Of a stretch of DNA of 64,000 nt, positions 50,101-62,963 are shown piece after piece (the first letter of the stretch is position 1; the number at the start of each line of letters is the position of its first letter). The stretch lies in NCBI GenBank assembly GCA_007115705.1, contig QXEO01002091.1:124001-188000 (forward strand). The letters are read 5' to 3'. The position numbers and the translations under genes were made by a program. This DNA comes from Dactylis glomerata. Its lineage: Eukaryota; Streptophyta; Magnoliopsida; Poales; Poaceae. The notes under the pieces are model-generated. The model was not told where the DNA came from. It did not search any database and worked only from the letters and a program-made list of their open reading frames with translations.

Positions 50101-51335
50101 GAGCTTTACTGACCAATTTTCGCATAACACTGGTAAGAGTTTCATTTGAAGAGAAAATAAAAGCAAGTCAAATTTACTTGGAATAGCAAATTGCTAGTAG
50201 GTATGTATGGTGGACACTTTGGCAAAACTTGGTTTTTAGGAGTTGGATGCACGAGTAGAGCTCATACTCAGTACAAGGCGAGGGCTAGCAAAAGACTGGG
50301 AGCGACCAACTAAGAGAGCAATAATGACCATAATCATGCAGAGCGACAAAGCGACATTAAAAGAAGCATAAGATGGCATCAAAAGTCAAAAACTAAATGA
50401 TCATAGAGGATATTGGCGACTTTGTAAGAGTCTAACATGTGTGAGCATGCGCCAAGTCAACCCAAATAAAGCATCAAGGAGAAAACCAAAATAATGCTTC
50501 CAAATAATTAAAACAACGCATGATTTTTTTCAAAGGCTCATTAAGCAATCTCAGTTATTTGAGACAAGTCATGCTACATCAAAACCACTAAGCATACTAT
50601 CAAAAAAACATCAAGCATGACATGAAAAAGCCTAAGCTGCAGTCTACACAAGCTCCTTCTTGTACCACTTTTTTGCATAAAGCTTTTTCTCTTTTCCAAC
50701 ACCATTTGAAATTTTTTAAGACACCTCTTTTGATGAAAACCAATAAAGATCAGAGGTAAAAATACACCTTGATGAAAAGATATGACAAGGTCTGAACACA
50801 AATCAAGGTGAAAACGAAAACCAAAAGCAGTAGCAGAAAAAGAAGAACACTCATTTTTTATAAGAGTGAAAACACTTAGGGGGGTCCTTAGGTTTTTCCT
50901 GTCGGGGGTCTTTATAGGCGAAGGGGCATCGTCAGAGGTGGACCGAGGAGCTCTCACACATAGGGGGCGTGGCCAGGGGCCAGGCCGCACCGCCCTAGTG
51001 TGTGGGGCCCTCGTGGCCCCCCTCCTACTCCTCTTCGGATCTCTGGAAGCTTCCGGGAAAAATAAGACTTCAGGAACTTGTTTCGTCCAATTCCGAGAAT
51101 ATTTCCTGTGTAGCACTTCTGAAACACAAAAACAGCAGAAAACAGGGAACTGACACTGTGGCGACTTGTTAATAGGTTAGTTCCGGAAAATGCATAAAAG
51201 TGCCACGAAGTGTAACGAAACAGTAGGCAAATGGTGTAAAAACAAGCATGGAGCATCAAAAATTATAGATACATTGGAGACGTATCAACCACCATGAAGA
51301 GGGGGTTACCACCATGAAGAGGGGGCTGCCACCTC
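47200..51335 (+). repeat. 20-bp tandem repeat in the F LTR, split by element D
   Basis: The unit GGGGGTTACCACCATGAAGA is present at about 47228-47260 and again at 51288-51330, on the two sides of element D. Together they form about four imperfect units immediately upstream of the F TATA box. Confidence 0.75.
47261..51287 (-). mobile_element. Element D: internally deleted relative of element A
   Basis: Reads leftward, with perfect target duplication ACCAC (47256-47260 and 51288-51292). The complete LTR is 47261-48873 (1613 bp). Its polypurine tract AGCATCCCCAAGCTT is at 48874. The interior matches the 3' part of elements A and C but stops near 50881, where it joins directly to the U3 part of the other LTR (about 50882-51287). 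PBS, leader ORF and R/U5 of that LTR are missing. Positions about 49403-50211 hold sequence absent from element C at the matching place. The element cannot move without help. Confidence 0.88.
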
Positions 51336-51341
51336 CTCTTC

Positions 51342-51349
51342 TATAAAAG
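51342..51349 (+). promoter_or_regulatory. TATA box of the Copia F LTR
   Basis: TATAAAAG followed by GAGCC and a CT-rich stretch, about 460 bases before the end of the 5' LTR. This fits the U3/R boundary of a Copia LTR. Confidence 0.6.
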
Positions 51350-51809
51350 GAGCCTTCTTCTCCCTCTTCTCACACTTCTTGATCCCTCCCTTCCTCCCAT
51401 AGTTGCTGCTCCACCGTCAACATTGCTTAGCGAAGCTCTGCCGAAATTATAGTTCAATTTCATACACTTAGTTGAAGTGGTGTTGCAGTGTCCGGCGGAT
51501 CCCTTCTTCCGCTGTCCTTCTGGACCGAGGGCGTGGAGGAGACGACAACAAACCGTACGTGTGACCGAGTACGGAGGCGCCGCCGGATGTGGCGCATTGT
51601 ACATGATCGTAAGATCGTCAAGTGAATGACTACGTCGACTACGTGCATCTTTGTCGAGTCTTCATCGGCAACGTTTGTGCGGGAACGTAATCCCCGCTTC
51701 CGGTCTTCGAGGGTTAGTTCTCCGTTGCTACCATCTCGTAGAGTTTTCTTGGCTAGTTTTGTGTTCATGCGTAGGAAATTTTTTGTTTTCTATGCTACGA
51801 ACCCATCAG

Positions 51810-51822
51810 TGGTATCAGAGCC
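51810..51822 (+). other. Primer-binding site of Copia F
   Basis: TGGTATCAGAGCC, complementary to the 3' end of initiator tRNA-Met, one base after the 5' LTR. Confidence 0.9.
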
Positions 51823-54100
51823 ATCTCTATGCGTAGTTGGTATGCACGTTTAGAGCACATGGAGATGTGGGCGTTGATGATCATGTTATTGCTATTTTTT
51901 GTATTTTGGATCATAGTGGCATAGTGGGATTGAAGCTGCCCGAGACTAATATTACGTGACCGCGTTCACGAGACTTATCCCACACTTGACATGCTTTGGC
52001 ATATGTGGCTTTGTGGGTGCATGTTTCTTCCACTATAGTTATGATCTATTTTACAAAGAGTTGTTAATAATATTTTCCCTAATATTTTTATCACTGTTGT
52101 GGTTACATATTCGTAGGTAAGAACGGTTCTTCCTAGAAAGCCCCAAACCACGTAAAATATCAAAGACAAATTAGAAACGTCTAACTTGTTTTTGCAGGGC
52201 ATGTGATGTGATATGGTCAAATTGTTTATGTTACAAATTGTATGCAATAATTCTTTTTGTAAGTTATAAACAATCGGCAGGAGCCATATGGTTGTCTTTT
52301 CATTTTTATGGCCTGCGTGCCGAATATATATATCCAAGCGATATATTGTAATTGAGGAAGACAATCAAGGTGGCGCGCCATGGACCTTGGTGCTGCACTG
52401 GTGGAATGATGGAGATCATGCCATGACGCACAAGATGGAGATCGAATGCGTGAAGGACCATATCATATCACATTATATATGCATGTGATGTTTATCCTTT
52501 TATGCATCTTATTTTGCTTAGATTTGATCGCGCGGTAGCATTATAAGATGATCCCTCTCACATAAATATCAAGATAAAAATGTGTTCTTCCATAGCATGC
52601 ACCGTCAAGAAAGTTCGTCGTTTCGAGACACCACGTGATGATCGGGTGTAACAGACTCTACGTTCACATACGACGGGTGTAAGACAGTTTTACACACGCG
52701 AGTGTTATGGTTCTACTTGGCGGGCCTAGCATGTACAGACATGGCCTCGGAACACGAACCGAAAGGTTAAGCAGGAGTCATATGGTTGATATGATGAACA
52801 TGGTGATGTTCGCCTTTGAAACTATACCGTTGCACATGATGATCGGTTACGGTATAGTGAATTTGGTTCGTGTAATCACTTAAAAAAACTAAGAGGGATG
52901 TTGTTTTTAAGTGGGAGTTCACTTAGCAATTTTGAATTATGAAACTCAATTTATCATGAACTAAATCAAAGTGAATTTGTATAGTTTGTTGTAGGCATTG
53001 GCATCCGTTTACTACCTTGCGATTAGCTATAATTGAGATAATAGAACTATAGAATTCTGGATATTAACTTTACGAATTAGTATCGTATTGTTTGAATGTC
53101 AATCTAAAGTTTAAAGTCCTATTGCAAACTTTTAGCAAACCTTGGTTACTCGATAAAATTTAATAAGTAGTATTAAATCAAGAGTAACAATCCCAGTGTT
53201 AGTATCTAAGTATCACACTTGCCTCCATGATCCTTGATATTCAAAAGTTGTTTTTAGTATCAATATTATCTAGGAGCTGAAAGAATTGTTTCATAAACTA
53301 TCATATGTGGAAGATATTTTGATATCTGAAACAATGTTTGGTTGCAATGTGATAGAGTATAATTTAGTAAGACACATGTTCTCGTATTGTATGAGAATTT
53401 GCGAAGATTGGAGACGCTAGGCGTCCAGATCTCCTAAAAGGTTTTAGGAACTAACATTATACTCACAATTCGTCCTCATGAGCTATAGTAGCTTGATCAT
53501 GAAAGTTGTCATGATAGGATGAATAGAAGATGTAGGTAAAATGTTTACTACACTAAAAGATTACTAAAGAATGGAATTTGGAAGAACGCCAAATATTTGA
53601 TAATGGTGATCTACTTTAAAGTGCGAGTCCATAGGTATTAGTGTTTGACTAATCATGCCTTGAACTATGTGCCATGTGTATGGCGCCACTATTGATGTTG
53701 ATAGATTCTTCTAAAATAAAAAAAAATTGCTAAAAGAGAATCTGAAATTTATTCTGGCGGAAAAGAAAAGACTGGAAATGTCCAGCTCAGGTATATAGAA
53801 GATATACATGTTATGGGTGTATTCATTGCTTGTTTTAACGATGTGGTTCTTGGGTATTTGATACTAAATTGGTTGGTATGAACTGTCAAACAGAATAATG
53901 CAATACAAGAACTGCAATGGCCTAATTAACTAGCAAATGAATATGGGATAATTCTCATTGAAAACAAATAAAGTGTTATTGTGTTTCGTTGGAATTAAAC
54001 CTAGCCTTCAAGATTTGTTTTAATAATTGTTATTTTTGTTATGGTATTATGAGAACAATGGTTGTTCAAATTATTACCTCCTTCATAAAAGATGAATGAA
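51823..54100 (+). pseudogene. Copia F leader and gag remains
   Basis: No continuous reading frame. The position and some decayed segments (for example around 52620-52860) fit the untranslated leader and gag part of a Copia element, but I cannot identify a zinc knuckle. Many in-frame stops and indels. Confidence 0.5.
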
Positions 54101-55080
54101 CGCTTATCTTGTTGGAGAAATCACATCCATAACACTGATGCTAAAAATGTCTCAAGATAAATGATTAGAAGATCACTTATGAGTGACACCACCGTTTAAA
54201 TCATATTGGAAAGAAAACATGAAGGAACTCCATATTGATGGAATTCTGGAGCCTTTTGATTTTGAATCAATTGACATTTGTGAAAATTTCCTAGAGATGA
54301 TTAAAACTCCGTTTGTAGGCCAAAGAAGAACGAACGACTAACTTATTGGACGTTCTACGTGTTGATGTATATTGTCCATTATGCGTAGCCGAGTGTGGTG
54401 GATCTTTGAACTTCATTTACTTTAACCTAGGATTTGAGTAGATATATATGTATATTTACTTGATAAGGAAGAAGTATGAAATATTTGAAAAATGTTCAAA
54501 GTATTTCTAGATGAAGTTGAAAATCATTGTAACAAGAGAATGAAGAATTTATGATTTGATCATAAAGGAATATATTTGAGTTACAAGTTTAGCAAACACC
54601 TAAAAGTTGAGGAATCGTTCCATACACTTGTATTTCCCGAAACACCATAGGAGTATGGAGTGTTCGAGAGATAAAATCAAACTTTGTGTGACATCGTTGG
54701 ATCAAAGGTGTCATCTATAAAACTGCCATTATATTTTAAGGATAAAGCTTTAGAGACTACCACTTTTACACTAAAAAGAGCACCATCATGATCCGTTGAA
54801 ATGACACCATATGAGTTATGGCATGGGATAAACCCCAAGTTGTCTTTTCTGAAATTTTGGTATGCTAGACATATGTAAAATGTTCACAACCAAAGTCGGA
54901 TAAATGCGTCTTTGTAGGTTATCCCAAAGTAACTGTTGGGTATTCCTCCAGAACACCTAAGATAAAAGTGTTTGTCACTGAAAACGTCAAGTTTCTTGAG
55001 AAGAAAATTTTCACAAAAAGTTAAGTGGGAGGACAATAGAACTTTGATTGGGTTATTGAACCTAAGCTATATGTGCTGAG
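54101..55080 (+). pseudogene. Copia F integrase remains
   Basis: Broken pieces in shifting frames follow a Copia integrase: LEPFDFESIDICENFL near 54250, and TPYELWHGINPKLSFLKFW near 54805 (usual form TPYELWHGKKP), then a decayed segment ending LRRKFS. Stops and frameshifts are frequent. Confidence 0.7.
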
Positions 55081-56351
55081 TAGCGCAGCGCTGGGAAGTG
55101 TCCCAGAGGCGGCCACAATACGCATGGCTATCGTACCTTAAAGGTTGTGGTCACTGAGATCTAAGTTCCTATTGAACCGCATGAGTTGGGTAACAATCAA
55201 ATAGTTAGATTTGAGATTAGATCATTATTGTTTGACAATGATGGACCGACTACATGCAAAGAAGCAATGATGGGCCCTGACTCCGTCAAATGGCTAGAAG
55301 CCATAGAATCCGTGATAGTTCCATATACGAGAAACCAAGTTTCTGAACTTGGAAGACCCTCAAAAAGGCATGAAGCCTAATGAATGTATTTGCATCTATA
55401 AACAGATATGGATGTTTTCACATCTACGAAATAGTTGACATATCGTTAAACTGTTTACGATTATGTTCAATAAGTTGACTATGACAAGATTTGATCTTTC
55501 ATAGCGATATTTTGTCTGGATGGATTACTGTAGCAACCACTACATATGCCAAGTTTGATATATGTTAGTTGAACAAACAAGACAACATTCTTCTAATAGA
55601 ATGGTTACCTAGGACATGTACATGATATGGTCCAATGGGTTTTATAAATTCAAAGGATGCTAAAAAGGCATGCAAACTTTAATGGTTAAAGTAAGCATCG
55701 CGGAGTTGGAATATTCACCATAATGGAATAATTAAAAGGTTTAGTTTCATCAGATACGATGAATATGCTTGCATTTTCAAGAAATTAAGTGGGAGCGTTG
55801 AGACATATTTTCAGTACATTATGTAGAAGACATATTGTTAATTGGAAATGATGTATCTTTTATTGACCTAAGTTAAGAATTTCATTAAAATTAGATTTCA
55901 ATGAAAGACTTAGGCAAAACCAAAATATTGGGTACCAATGTCTATGTAGATAGATCGAGGTACCAATATGGTTGTGCCAAAGTACATAGATGAAATATTG
56001 AATGAAGTTCAATATGGAAACGATGAGAAAAGTTCTTGTCGCATGGAAGAGGTTGAAACAAGATTCAGGTGTTTTTAACACTTGATGAGTGAAGCCACAT
56101 GAATGATTTGATAGATCATGTATACCATGATATGTACATATCCAGACATGTCCTATGCTCTAAATGTTATGAGTATATACCAGAGTGATAAATGTCATAA
56201 GATGATCACTGGACAATAGTAAGGATATCTTTATGTGCTTTGGAAGGACTAAGGATATATATTATGTATGACAAAGTGACACATAGTTCATTGTAAAGTG
56301 TTACATTGATACTAAGTTTGTCACAAGATACAGATTAAGTTTACCTCAATT
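55081..56351 (+). pseudogene. Copia F reverse transcriptase remains
   Basis: KEAMMGPDSVKWLEAIESVI at about 55258-55320 corresponds to the start of the Copia reverse transcriptase domain. The active site appears as YVEDILLIGND (55820-55852), with Glu in place of the first Asp of YVDD. KDLGKTK-like remains follow at about 55900. Frames are broken many times. Confidence 0.72.
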
Positions 56352-56356
56352 TTAGC

Positions 56357-59300
56357 TGTAACGACCCAAGATTTTATCAAATTTTGGGGGAAAATTTTTG
56401 TTTTTATTTTGCTTGTGCTGATTGAAAATTCACAGGGATTTAAAACTTTTGAGTCTATTTGAAAACTTTATTAGAAAACTATATTAAACTTTCTATTACT
56501 TCTTGAAGAACTTATTTAGAAAGATCAAGTATCAAATTATTATTTTCCTTTCTTTTATATCAAAACCTATGCAAGATATTAGCATAGAGAATATTTATTA
56601 AAAGGTTTATATCTGCTAAAGTTTTCTTTCTCAAAATTTAAAGTTTGAAAGATGATTTCAAACACTATCTAAATTAAGTATTTTCACAAATTCTGAAAAG
56701 AATAATTTCCCACCCTATTTCTAATTGTTTTATGCAAGCAAGTCCCTCTTGCTTGGTTCATAATGTTTTATTAAAAATACCCCTTTTACTTGAAAACTTG
56801 TTTTATTACTGGCTTAGATTATTGTGCTTCCCTTTTGAAAATCTCTGGAAGAAGTTTGATTTGAATTGAAGTATCTTTGCAAAAGTTATGAAAGAAATAA
56901 AGAAAACAGAAATGGAAAAGGGGGAAAGAAGAAATAAAAATATAAAAGGGCCCCGGGGGAAACCATTTGGCCCAGCTCCGGATCGAGCCCGCGGCCCAGG
57001 AAGCAAAACCCGAACCGGTATCCCTCTCCCCTCTCTATCTCGCTGACGGGTGGGACCCGCGTGTCAGCACCGACACCTCCTTCTTCCTCCGAACGGAAAT
57101 CCCGCCGGTGACCAAGCCCGAGCCCGCCGTTACTCCCCCTTCAATTCGATTGATTCTCCTGCCGTTTCTTCCCCGCGACTGCGCCTATAAAATGCCCTCG
57201 GCCGCCTCTCCATTTCCCCCTTCGTTCTCCTGCAGATTGTGCCGCCAGGCCGGCAAAATCGCTCGTCGGAGCTCCGCACCACCGTAAGCATTCTCGGTTG
57301 ATTTCGACGCTGCCAGTAAAACCCACGTCTCCTCCTCTACCCTATCTCCTCCCCCTATCTCTGGCGCCCCTTCTGACGTCTTTCGTTTGATTTAACTCGC
57401 AGCAAATCGAGCCCCTCTTCATCAAGCCGAAGCTCCTGCCGCCCGCTTCACCTCCAGCCGACCCTCTACTCCGCACCTGGAAACGATCGACGACGTAGTT
57501 CACGTTTCCGAGATCCCCTTGACGTTCTGAACACCGTCCGCATCTCCGCCGTCCCTGGGAACCACTAGAACCTCGCCGGAGTTCGATTCCAGTGCGCAGA
57601 CCTCGTCGCCGGTGGTCTACAGTGAACCCTAGGTGAGCCTTACCTCTCTCAGATCTAACCTGCCCGTCCGATCTCGATCTAACGCACCAGATCAAACCAC
57701 TTAACTGAAGAGGTACCAGTCCATCTGGGACGTCCAGATCTCATAAGATCCAACGCCCCAGAATGCTAATCCCCCCGAACCGGTACGGGCGAGTAAGAAC
57801 ACGCCGCGTGTCGTCTCCAGACTCAAATAGAAATCAAATAGATTTTCAAATCACAGATTTGGCCCAGATCTTGTAAAATCAATATAAAATCTTCTGTAAG
57901 TCCAAAAATAACAAATGATATACCGTTGGAATCCTTAGAACATCTAGAATCCAGTAGTACAATAATACTCCATATTTTATGGGTCCAATTTGAAACCATT
58001 TTCAAATTGGAATCAAACCTTCTGTTAGCTTGATTAATTCATATCCTTAGTTCTGTCCATCCAAAAAATTACAAATTTGTAGTCTCTGGAATCCTCTCAA
58101 CTTGTAGAACACCATAGAATCAAGAAAATCCAAATTTGATACGTGCACACACTTTGTGCATTCAAATCTATCCAAATCACTATTCTGATCATAGTTTGAA
58201 TTCTATAACCTATTTTGGAGTGATTCCAATTGCAGTGACCTTGCATTACTGCAAGCTATCCAGTAGCAACACTCCCATAATTTCTTGAACCACTTCACAA
58301 TTATTCAAATTCTAATATGAGGATTTGAGTAATTTCCATTTTAAGAATAAATCTATTTCTGTTCAGTAATGTTCCCATCTACCATAGCAAATCTTATGAT
58401 CATACCTAGCCATCAATGTTATCTAATCAACATCTTGATCAAGATCATATCTACTTAGACCTATCTTGTCTAGTTCACACATATTCAAATTACAATTGTG
58501 TTGTTTGAGTAAAGTGTGATACATCTCAATCTTAGATTCTATTCTTGCTATCCTTGTAATGTTGATCTAATCGACATTATAACACTTATCCAATACCCCA
58601 TGAACCCAATAGAAACCTTAAACCATTATCCCAAATGTTATCTACCCATACTCAATCCTCTGCCCACTTGATCTTGATTTCATGTGTAGAGCTATTCGAT
58701 TAACAAATGAGTTAATTGAGTAACTCAATAATTCATGAGTCCTAGCCAAAGCTTAAGTGTAATAGATACTATTTAAGAATAATTGTTGTCACACTTATTC
58801 AGTAGTATTACTATTACACTATTTTGTCTCCTATGTGATTTACCCACATGAGATGTTCCAAGACCCAATATGCTTTAATAAAGCATAAAGATCCCACTCA
58901 TCATATTTTGTCTAATTCATATGTTTACTCAAACAGCAAATGAGCTACTTGAGTAGAATATGAATTCATCACAAACCTAAATCCTATTTTGTTATTATGG
59001 TGTTGTTATCAACCATACCCAGATCAGTGCCTACCTAGTATCTGTTCACATGTATTGAACTATTCAACTTGCAAATGTGCTAATTGAGTACTTCAAGCAC
59101 TCTTGAAACCTAGCCTAGTACCTAAGGGTGATGTATGCTATTTAAAGAATAAATGTTGTTACACTTATTCAAATAGTATTTTGGTTGCACTACCCCACAC
59201 TTATGTGATCCATTTCACATGAGCTATTCTGAAATTCTTTCATACCTCGATAAAGTATAAAACTTCATCAATTATATTATGCCTATTCTAAACCTCTCTC

Positions 59301-60835
59301 AAATCATATTGATCTCCCCCAACTAGCTCTCAAATTCATATCTCACAAATCATGATCCTTCGCCATATCTTTCTATCTTAACATATCAATAAACCTAAAT
59401 TGTTAAACAAACACCTTTCAATTGTTTGATTGTGTTTGTATGGATTGTTTATGGTATGCTATTTCTTGTGCTATAGTTTGTGCGAAGAGCTGCGTGCTTA
59501 GTTGAGAGAAGCGGAACGTCGTGATCTTCGAAAAGGCAAGTGACACACATGTTCCCCTACCCATTTTTACTTATGCATTAGTAAATTCACCTCTTGTAGT
59601 ATGCATGATAGGTGTTTTACTCAACTGTTTTATCAAATGCTTAGATCCTAGTAGTGTGTAGCTATCCCTCAAACCCCACCTGATAGGATGCTAAGTACTT
59701 TGTTAATATTGATGCCATGCTAAGATCACTTGAAAAGTGTTTTGTGAAAAGTTAAGAACTTCAACTAAAATGAAACACCTGGGTGGATTGGTATGATGAT
59801 GGAGGTGGTGTTGAGTGGCGACCTGGGGCTACACTACGTGTAGTTGCTGCCTGGGCGTACACTTGTGGATGGCCACCCAGGAACAAAGAGATGGCTATGT
59901 CTTCCATGCTTAGCGTACTTCCAGTGCAGCCTTATGACATTATGGGCTCTGTCTTGACTGATTAGAATGTGGGAGTGCAACTAGGCGCGAGAAGATGGTG
60001 GTAGATGAATTATAGGTTGGGAGCGGATCTTGCCAGTTAGTTGCCCTCTCCTTCTAAAAGGTCTCGTTTCATTTTATGTATGGGCATAAAATGAATCGTA
60101 AGGTGAAAGTGCACAACCCTTGCAAGGTGTCTAAATCTAATCGATTAGCCGTGTCCTCGGTTATGGACAATTGAGTCTCTAGACATGGAATGTACGGAAT
60201 AATCTCATCACCGATTCTGAATTATTAAAATTTTGTCTAGAACCCCCTAGGTAGGAACTAAGGACCATACACTCCGAGGGGTGGTGGTGCCTGAGGTTCC
60301 AACTTTGTCGAATATCGCCCAGTGCCACGCGCCTAGCTAGTATGTGGTTATTGGGGGTTATTTCGACCTTTGAAAATATAAAAACTTTGAAAGTATTACT
60401 TTAAGAAAGAACTGTAGGATAAAACTGGCTTTATGCAAATCAGCCTGTGAGATCCACTAGCCAAATACTCATGTAGATAGGCTCCTCACAACAGCCACCA
60501 AATATGTGTCATTTGCCAGTACATCATTGTACTGACCCCTCCGGGGCTGCATATTCAACGTGCAGGTTTTACTTCGAGTAAGGAACCAGGATTAGGATCT
60601 CGAGCTTACATTCCAACATGTCCGCCTGTGGCACGTGAAGAAGATGGAGGCTCCTTGCCACTCTGTTAATTCCGCTGTGTAAATTGTAAGATTTAAGTAC
60701 CTTGTATCTGGATCCACGATGTAATCTAGATACTATGCAATGAATAATTCATTTTGTTCTGTGGTGCTATCATTGATCCAGGGAATAGCACTTAACACAG
60801 ATGTTCCACCTTGTTCTCAAGGTTGGGGCGTTACA
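56357..60835 (+). mobile_element. Element H: 4.48-kb solo LTR in Copia F
   Basis: Starts TGTAACGACCCAAG and ends CTTGGGGCGTTACA-like (GGTTGGGGCGTTACA), with short inverted ends. The 5-bp target duplication TTAGC is perfect (56352-56356 and 60836-60840). No gag-pol and no second LTR is present. A TATA box CCTATAAAATGCC (57184-57196) is followed by a GC-rich leader, then a long AT-rich non-coding tract. LTRs of 4-5 kb are known from barley and wheat LARD-type and Gypsy elements. Small open frames at 56967-57287 and 57342-57695 have no domain. Confidence 0.82.
57186..57192 (+). promoter_or_regulatory. TATA box of solo LTR H
   Basis: TATAAAA preceded by a GC-rich segment with GGTGGGACCCGCGTGTCAG (57049-57067), a motif often seen in grass promoters. 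Suggests the LTR promoter may still be recognisable by the host. Confidence 0.5.
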
Positions 60836-60840
60836 TTAGC

Positions 60841-62790
60841 TATGTGTTTAGGCGGCACAATGTAATGGAAGAAAGTTCCATGATGGATTTGGATGAGTTC
60901 CAAAGTTAAGACATTGTGATGGATTCTACAACAAAGGTTGAGTATATGGCTGCTTTAGAAGTAGCAAAAGAGGGCATTTTTGTCAAGAAGTTTGTTATCA
61001 AACAAGGTGTAGTTCCAAGCTGGCTATTGATTGCCTAGTTGACAGTCAGTCCTTGTGCGTGGTGAATGACCAGCCCGTTGGGAACCCCAAGAGGAAGATA
61101 TGATGAGTATAGCAGCTGGTTTTCCCTCAGTTAAGAAACCAAGGTTTATCGTTCTTGGAGAGGAGAGACAAACGACTGAAGGTGATGCTTGCTAGTTTGC
61201 GACAGCTTCGAACAATTTATATATGGCGCCTCGTCCAAGCTTTGCTTGCTAGCTGCAACGTGGAACCTGCACACACACAACCAAGTACTTTGTTCCCAAC
61301 TTACGATGAGGTTGTCAATCTCACCGGTTTGCTTGAAACAAAGGTTATGAGTGTATCGAGTGGAAATTAGTAAAAGTATGCAAGTAAAGTAAGCAGTGCG
61401 AGTAAAGTAAACAGGTGATAGCAATATGGTGGAAATAGGACCGGGGTCCACAGTTCACTAGTGGTGTCTCTCCATAAGATAAATAACACATGCTGGGTAA
61501 ACAAATTACAGTTGGGCAATTGATAGAATAAAGATAACGTGATATGTCAAGAAGATCACTATGAGATTTACTCTGGGCATTACAACAAAATACATAGACC
61601 GCCATCCAACTGCATCTATGACTAATAATCCACTTGTGGCGAATCAATCCGAGAACTCCACAAGTATTAAGTTGCGAACAACAGATAATTGCATTAATCA
61701 AAGTGTGTAATGTAAACAAAGCATATGCCCTTGAGCATATGAATGTTGTTTTCTCCCTAGTAGCAACAGCACATCTACAACCTTAGAGGTTTCTGTCACT
61801 CCCCCAGGTTAAATAGAGGCATGAACCCACTATCGAGCATAAATACCCCCTCTTGGAGTCACTAGCAACTACTCGGCCAAGATAGCTACTAACAACGGAG
61901 AGCATGCAAGATCATAAACAACATAGAGATAACATAAGATAATATTCAGTACATCAACTCAATCATAAACACCAATATTCATCGGATCCCAACAAACCAA
62001 ACATGTAGAATTACATAACGGTGATCTCAATCATGTAGGGCAGCTCATGAGATCTAAACATGAAGCACATGGTGGAGAAGACAACCATCTAGCTACTGCT
62101 ATGGACCCATAGTCCAAGGTAGACTACTCACTCATCGCTCCGGAGGCAAGCATGGCGATGAAGAAGACCTCCGGTGGCGATTCCCCTCTCCGGCAGGGTG
62201 CCGGGAAGAGCTTCTGGACCCTCCCGATCTTCGGGTCGACGGCGGCGGCGGATCGCGATGTGTTCTGGAAAATTGATCGGGTACTTAGGTTTTTTTCCGT
62301 CGGGGGGTCTTTATAGGCGAAGGGGCGATGTCAGAGGAGGGCCCAGGCGCCCTCACGCCAGGGTGGCGCGGCCCAGGGCCTGGCCGTGCCAGCCCTGCAT
62401 GTGGGGCCCTGGTGGCCCCTCTCCTTCTCTCCTTCGGATCTCTGGAAGCTTCCGGGTAAAATAAGACTTTAGGAACTTGTTTCGTCCAATTCCGAGAATA
62501 TTTCCTGTGTATCACTTCTGAAACACAAAAACAGCAGAAAACAGGGAACTGGCACTGTGGCAACTTGTTAATAGGTTAGTTCCGGAAAATGCATAAAAGT
62601 GCCACGAAGTGTAACGAAACATTAGGCAAATGGTGTAAAAACAAGCATGGAGCATCAAAAATTATAGATACGTTGAAGACGTATCAGCTATTACTATGAA
62701 GATCTATTGTGCGACAATAGTGTCAACATGATTTTAGCTAAAGGAACTAAGGTCTCACCTAAGGACCAAATTTATACCAACTATCTCATT
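60841..62790 (+). pseudogene. Copia F RNase H remains, split by solo LTR E
   Basis: The left part encodes DSTTKVEYMAALEVAKEG and IFVKKFVIKQG (60915-61006), the typical Copia RNase H motif. The right part, after element E, continues with CDNSVNMILAKGTKVSPKDQ (about 62711-62770, frame shifted relative to the left part). Both match RNase H blocks in the correct order. Confidence 0.78.
61028..62686 (-). mobile_element. Element E: 1659-bp solo LTR of the A family
   Basis: On the minus strand it reads TGATACGTCTTCAACG to CTAGGCAATCA. Perfect target duplication GCTAT (61023-61027 and 62687-62691). No internal sequence or second LTR, so unequal recombination has removed the rest. The TATA-like CGCCTATAAAGACCCC motif is at about 62307-62322 (minus). 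Close to the LTRs of A and D over nearly its whole length. Confidence 0.92.
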
Positions 62791-62950
62791 TGAGAATGAG
62801 TGATGCGTATAGACATAAAGACATGCAAATACACACAGAACTGAAAGTGTTAGATCTGGAGATCAGATTAACCACATGCAATGCGTACGGATAACACTGA
62901 ATGCCATAAGTGTTATATACGCAACTATCAACTAGATTATTGACTCTAGT

Positions 62951-62963
62951 GCAAGTGGGAGAC
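62951..62963 (+). other. Polypurine tract of Copia F
   Basis: GCAAGTGGGAGAC directly precedes the 3' LTR start TGAAGGG, in the usual Copia position. Confidence 0.7.

Larger units (their letters stand above)
39138..51808 (+). repeat. Element F 5' LTR, split by G, C and D
   Basis: Fragments 39138-39407, 39743-40115, 46771-47260 and 51288-51808 join to about 1.64 kb once one target-duplication copy per insertion is removed. The first three align with 62964-64000. TATA box CTATAAAAGG lies at 51341-51350 in the last fragment. Confidence 0.9.

Noticed and set aside
55186..55380. 64-aa frame as an independent gene
   Set aside because: It is the start of the Copia reverse transcriptase in an otherwise broken polyprotein.
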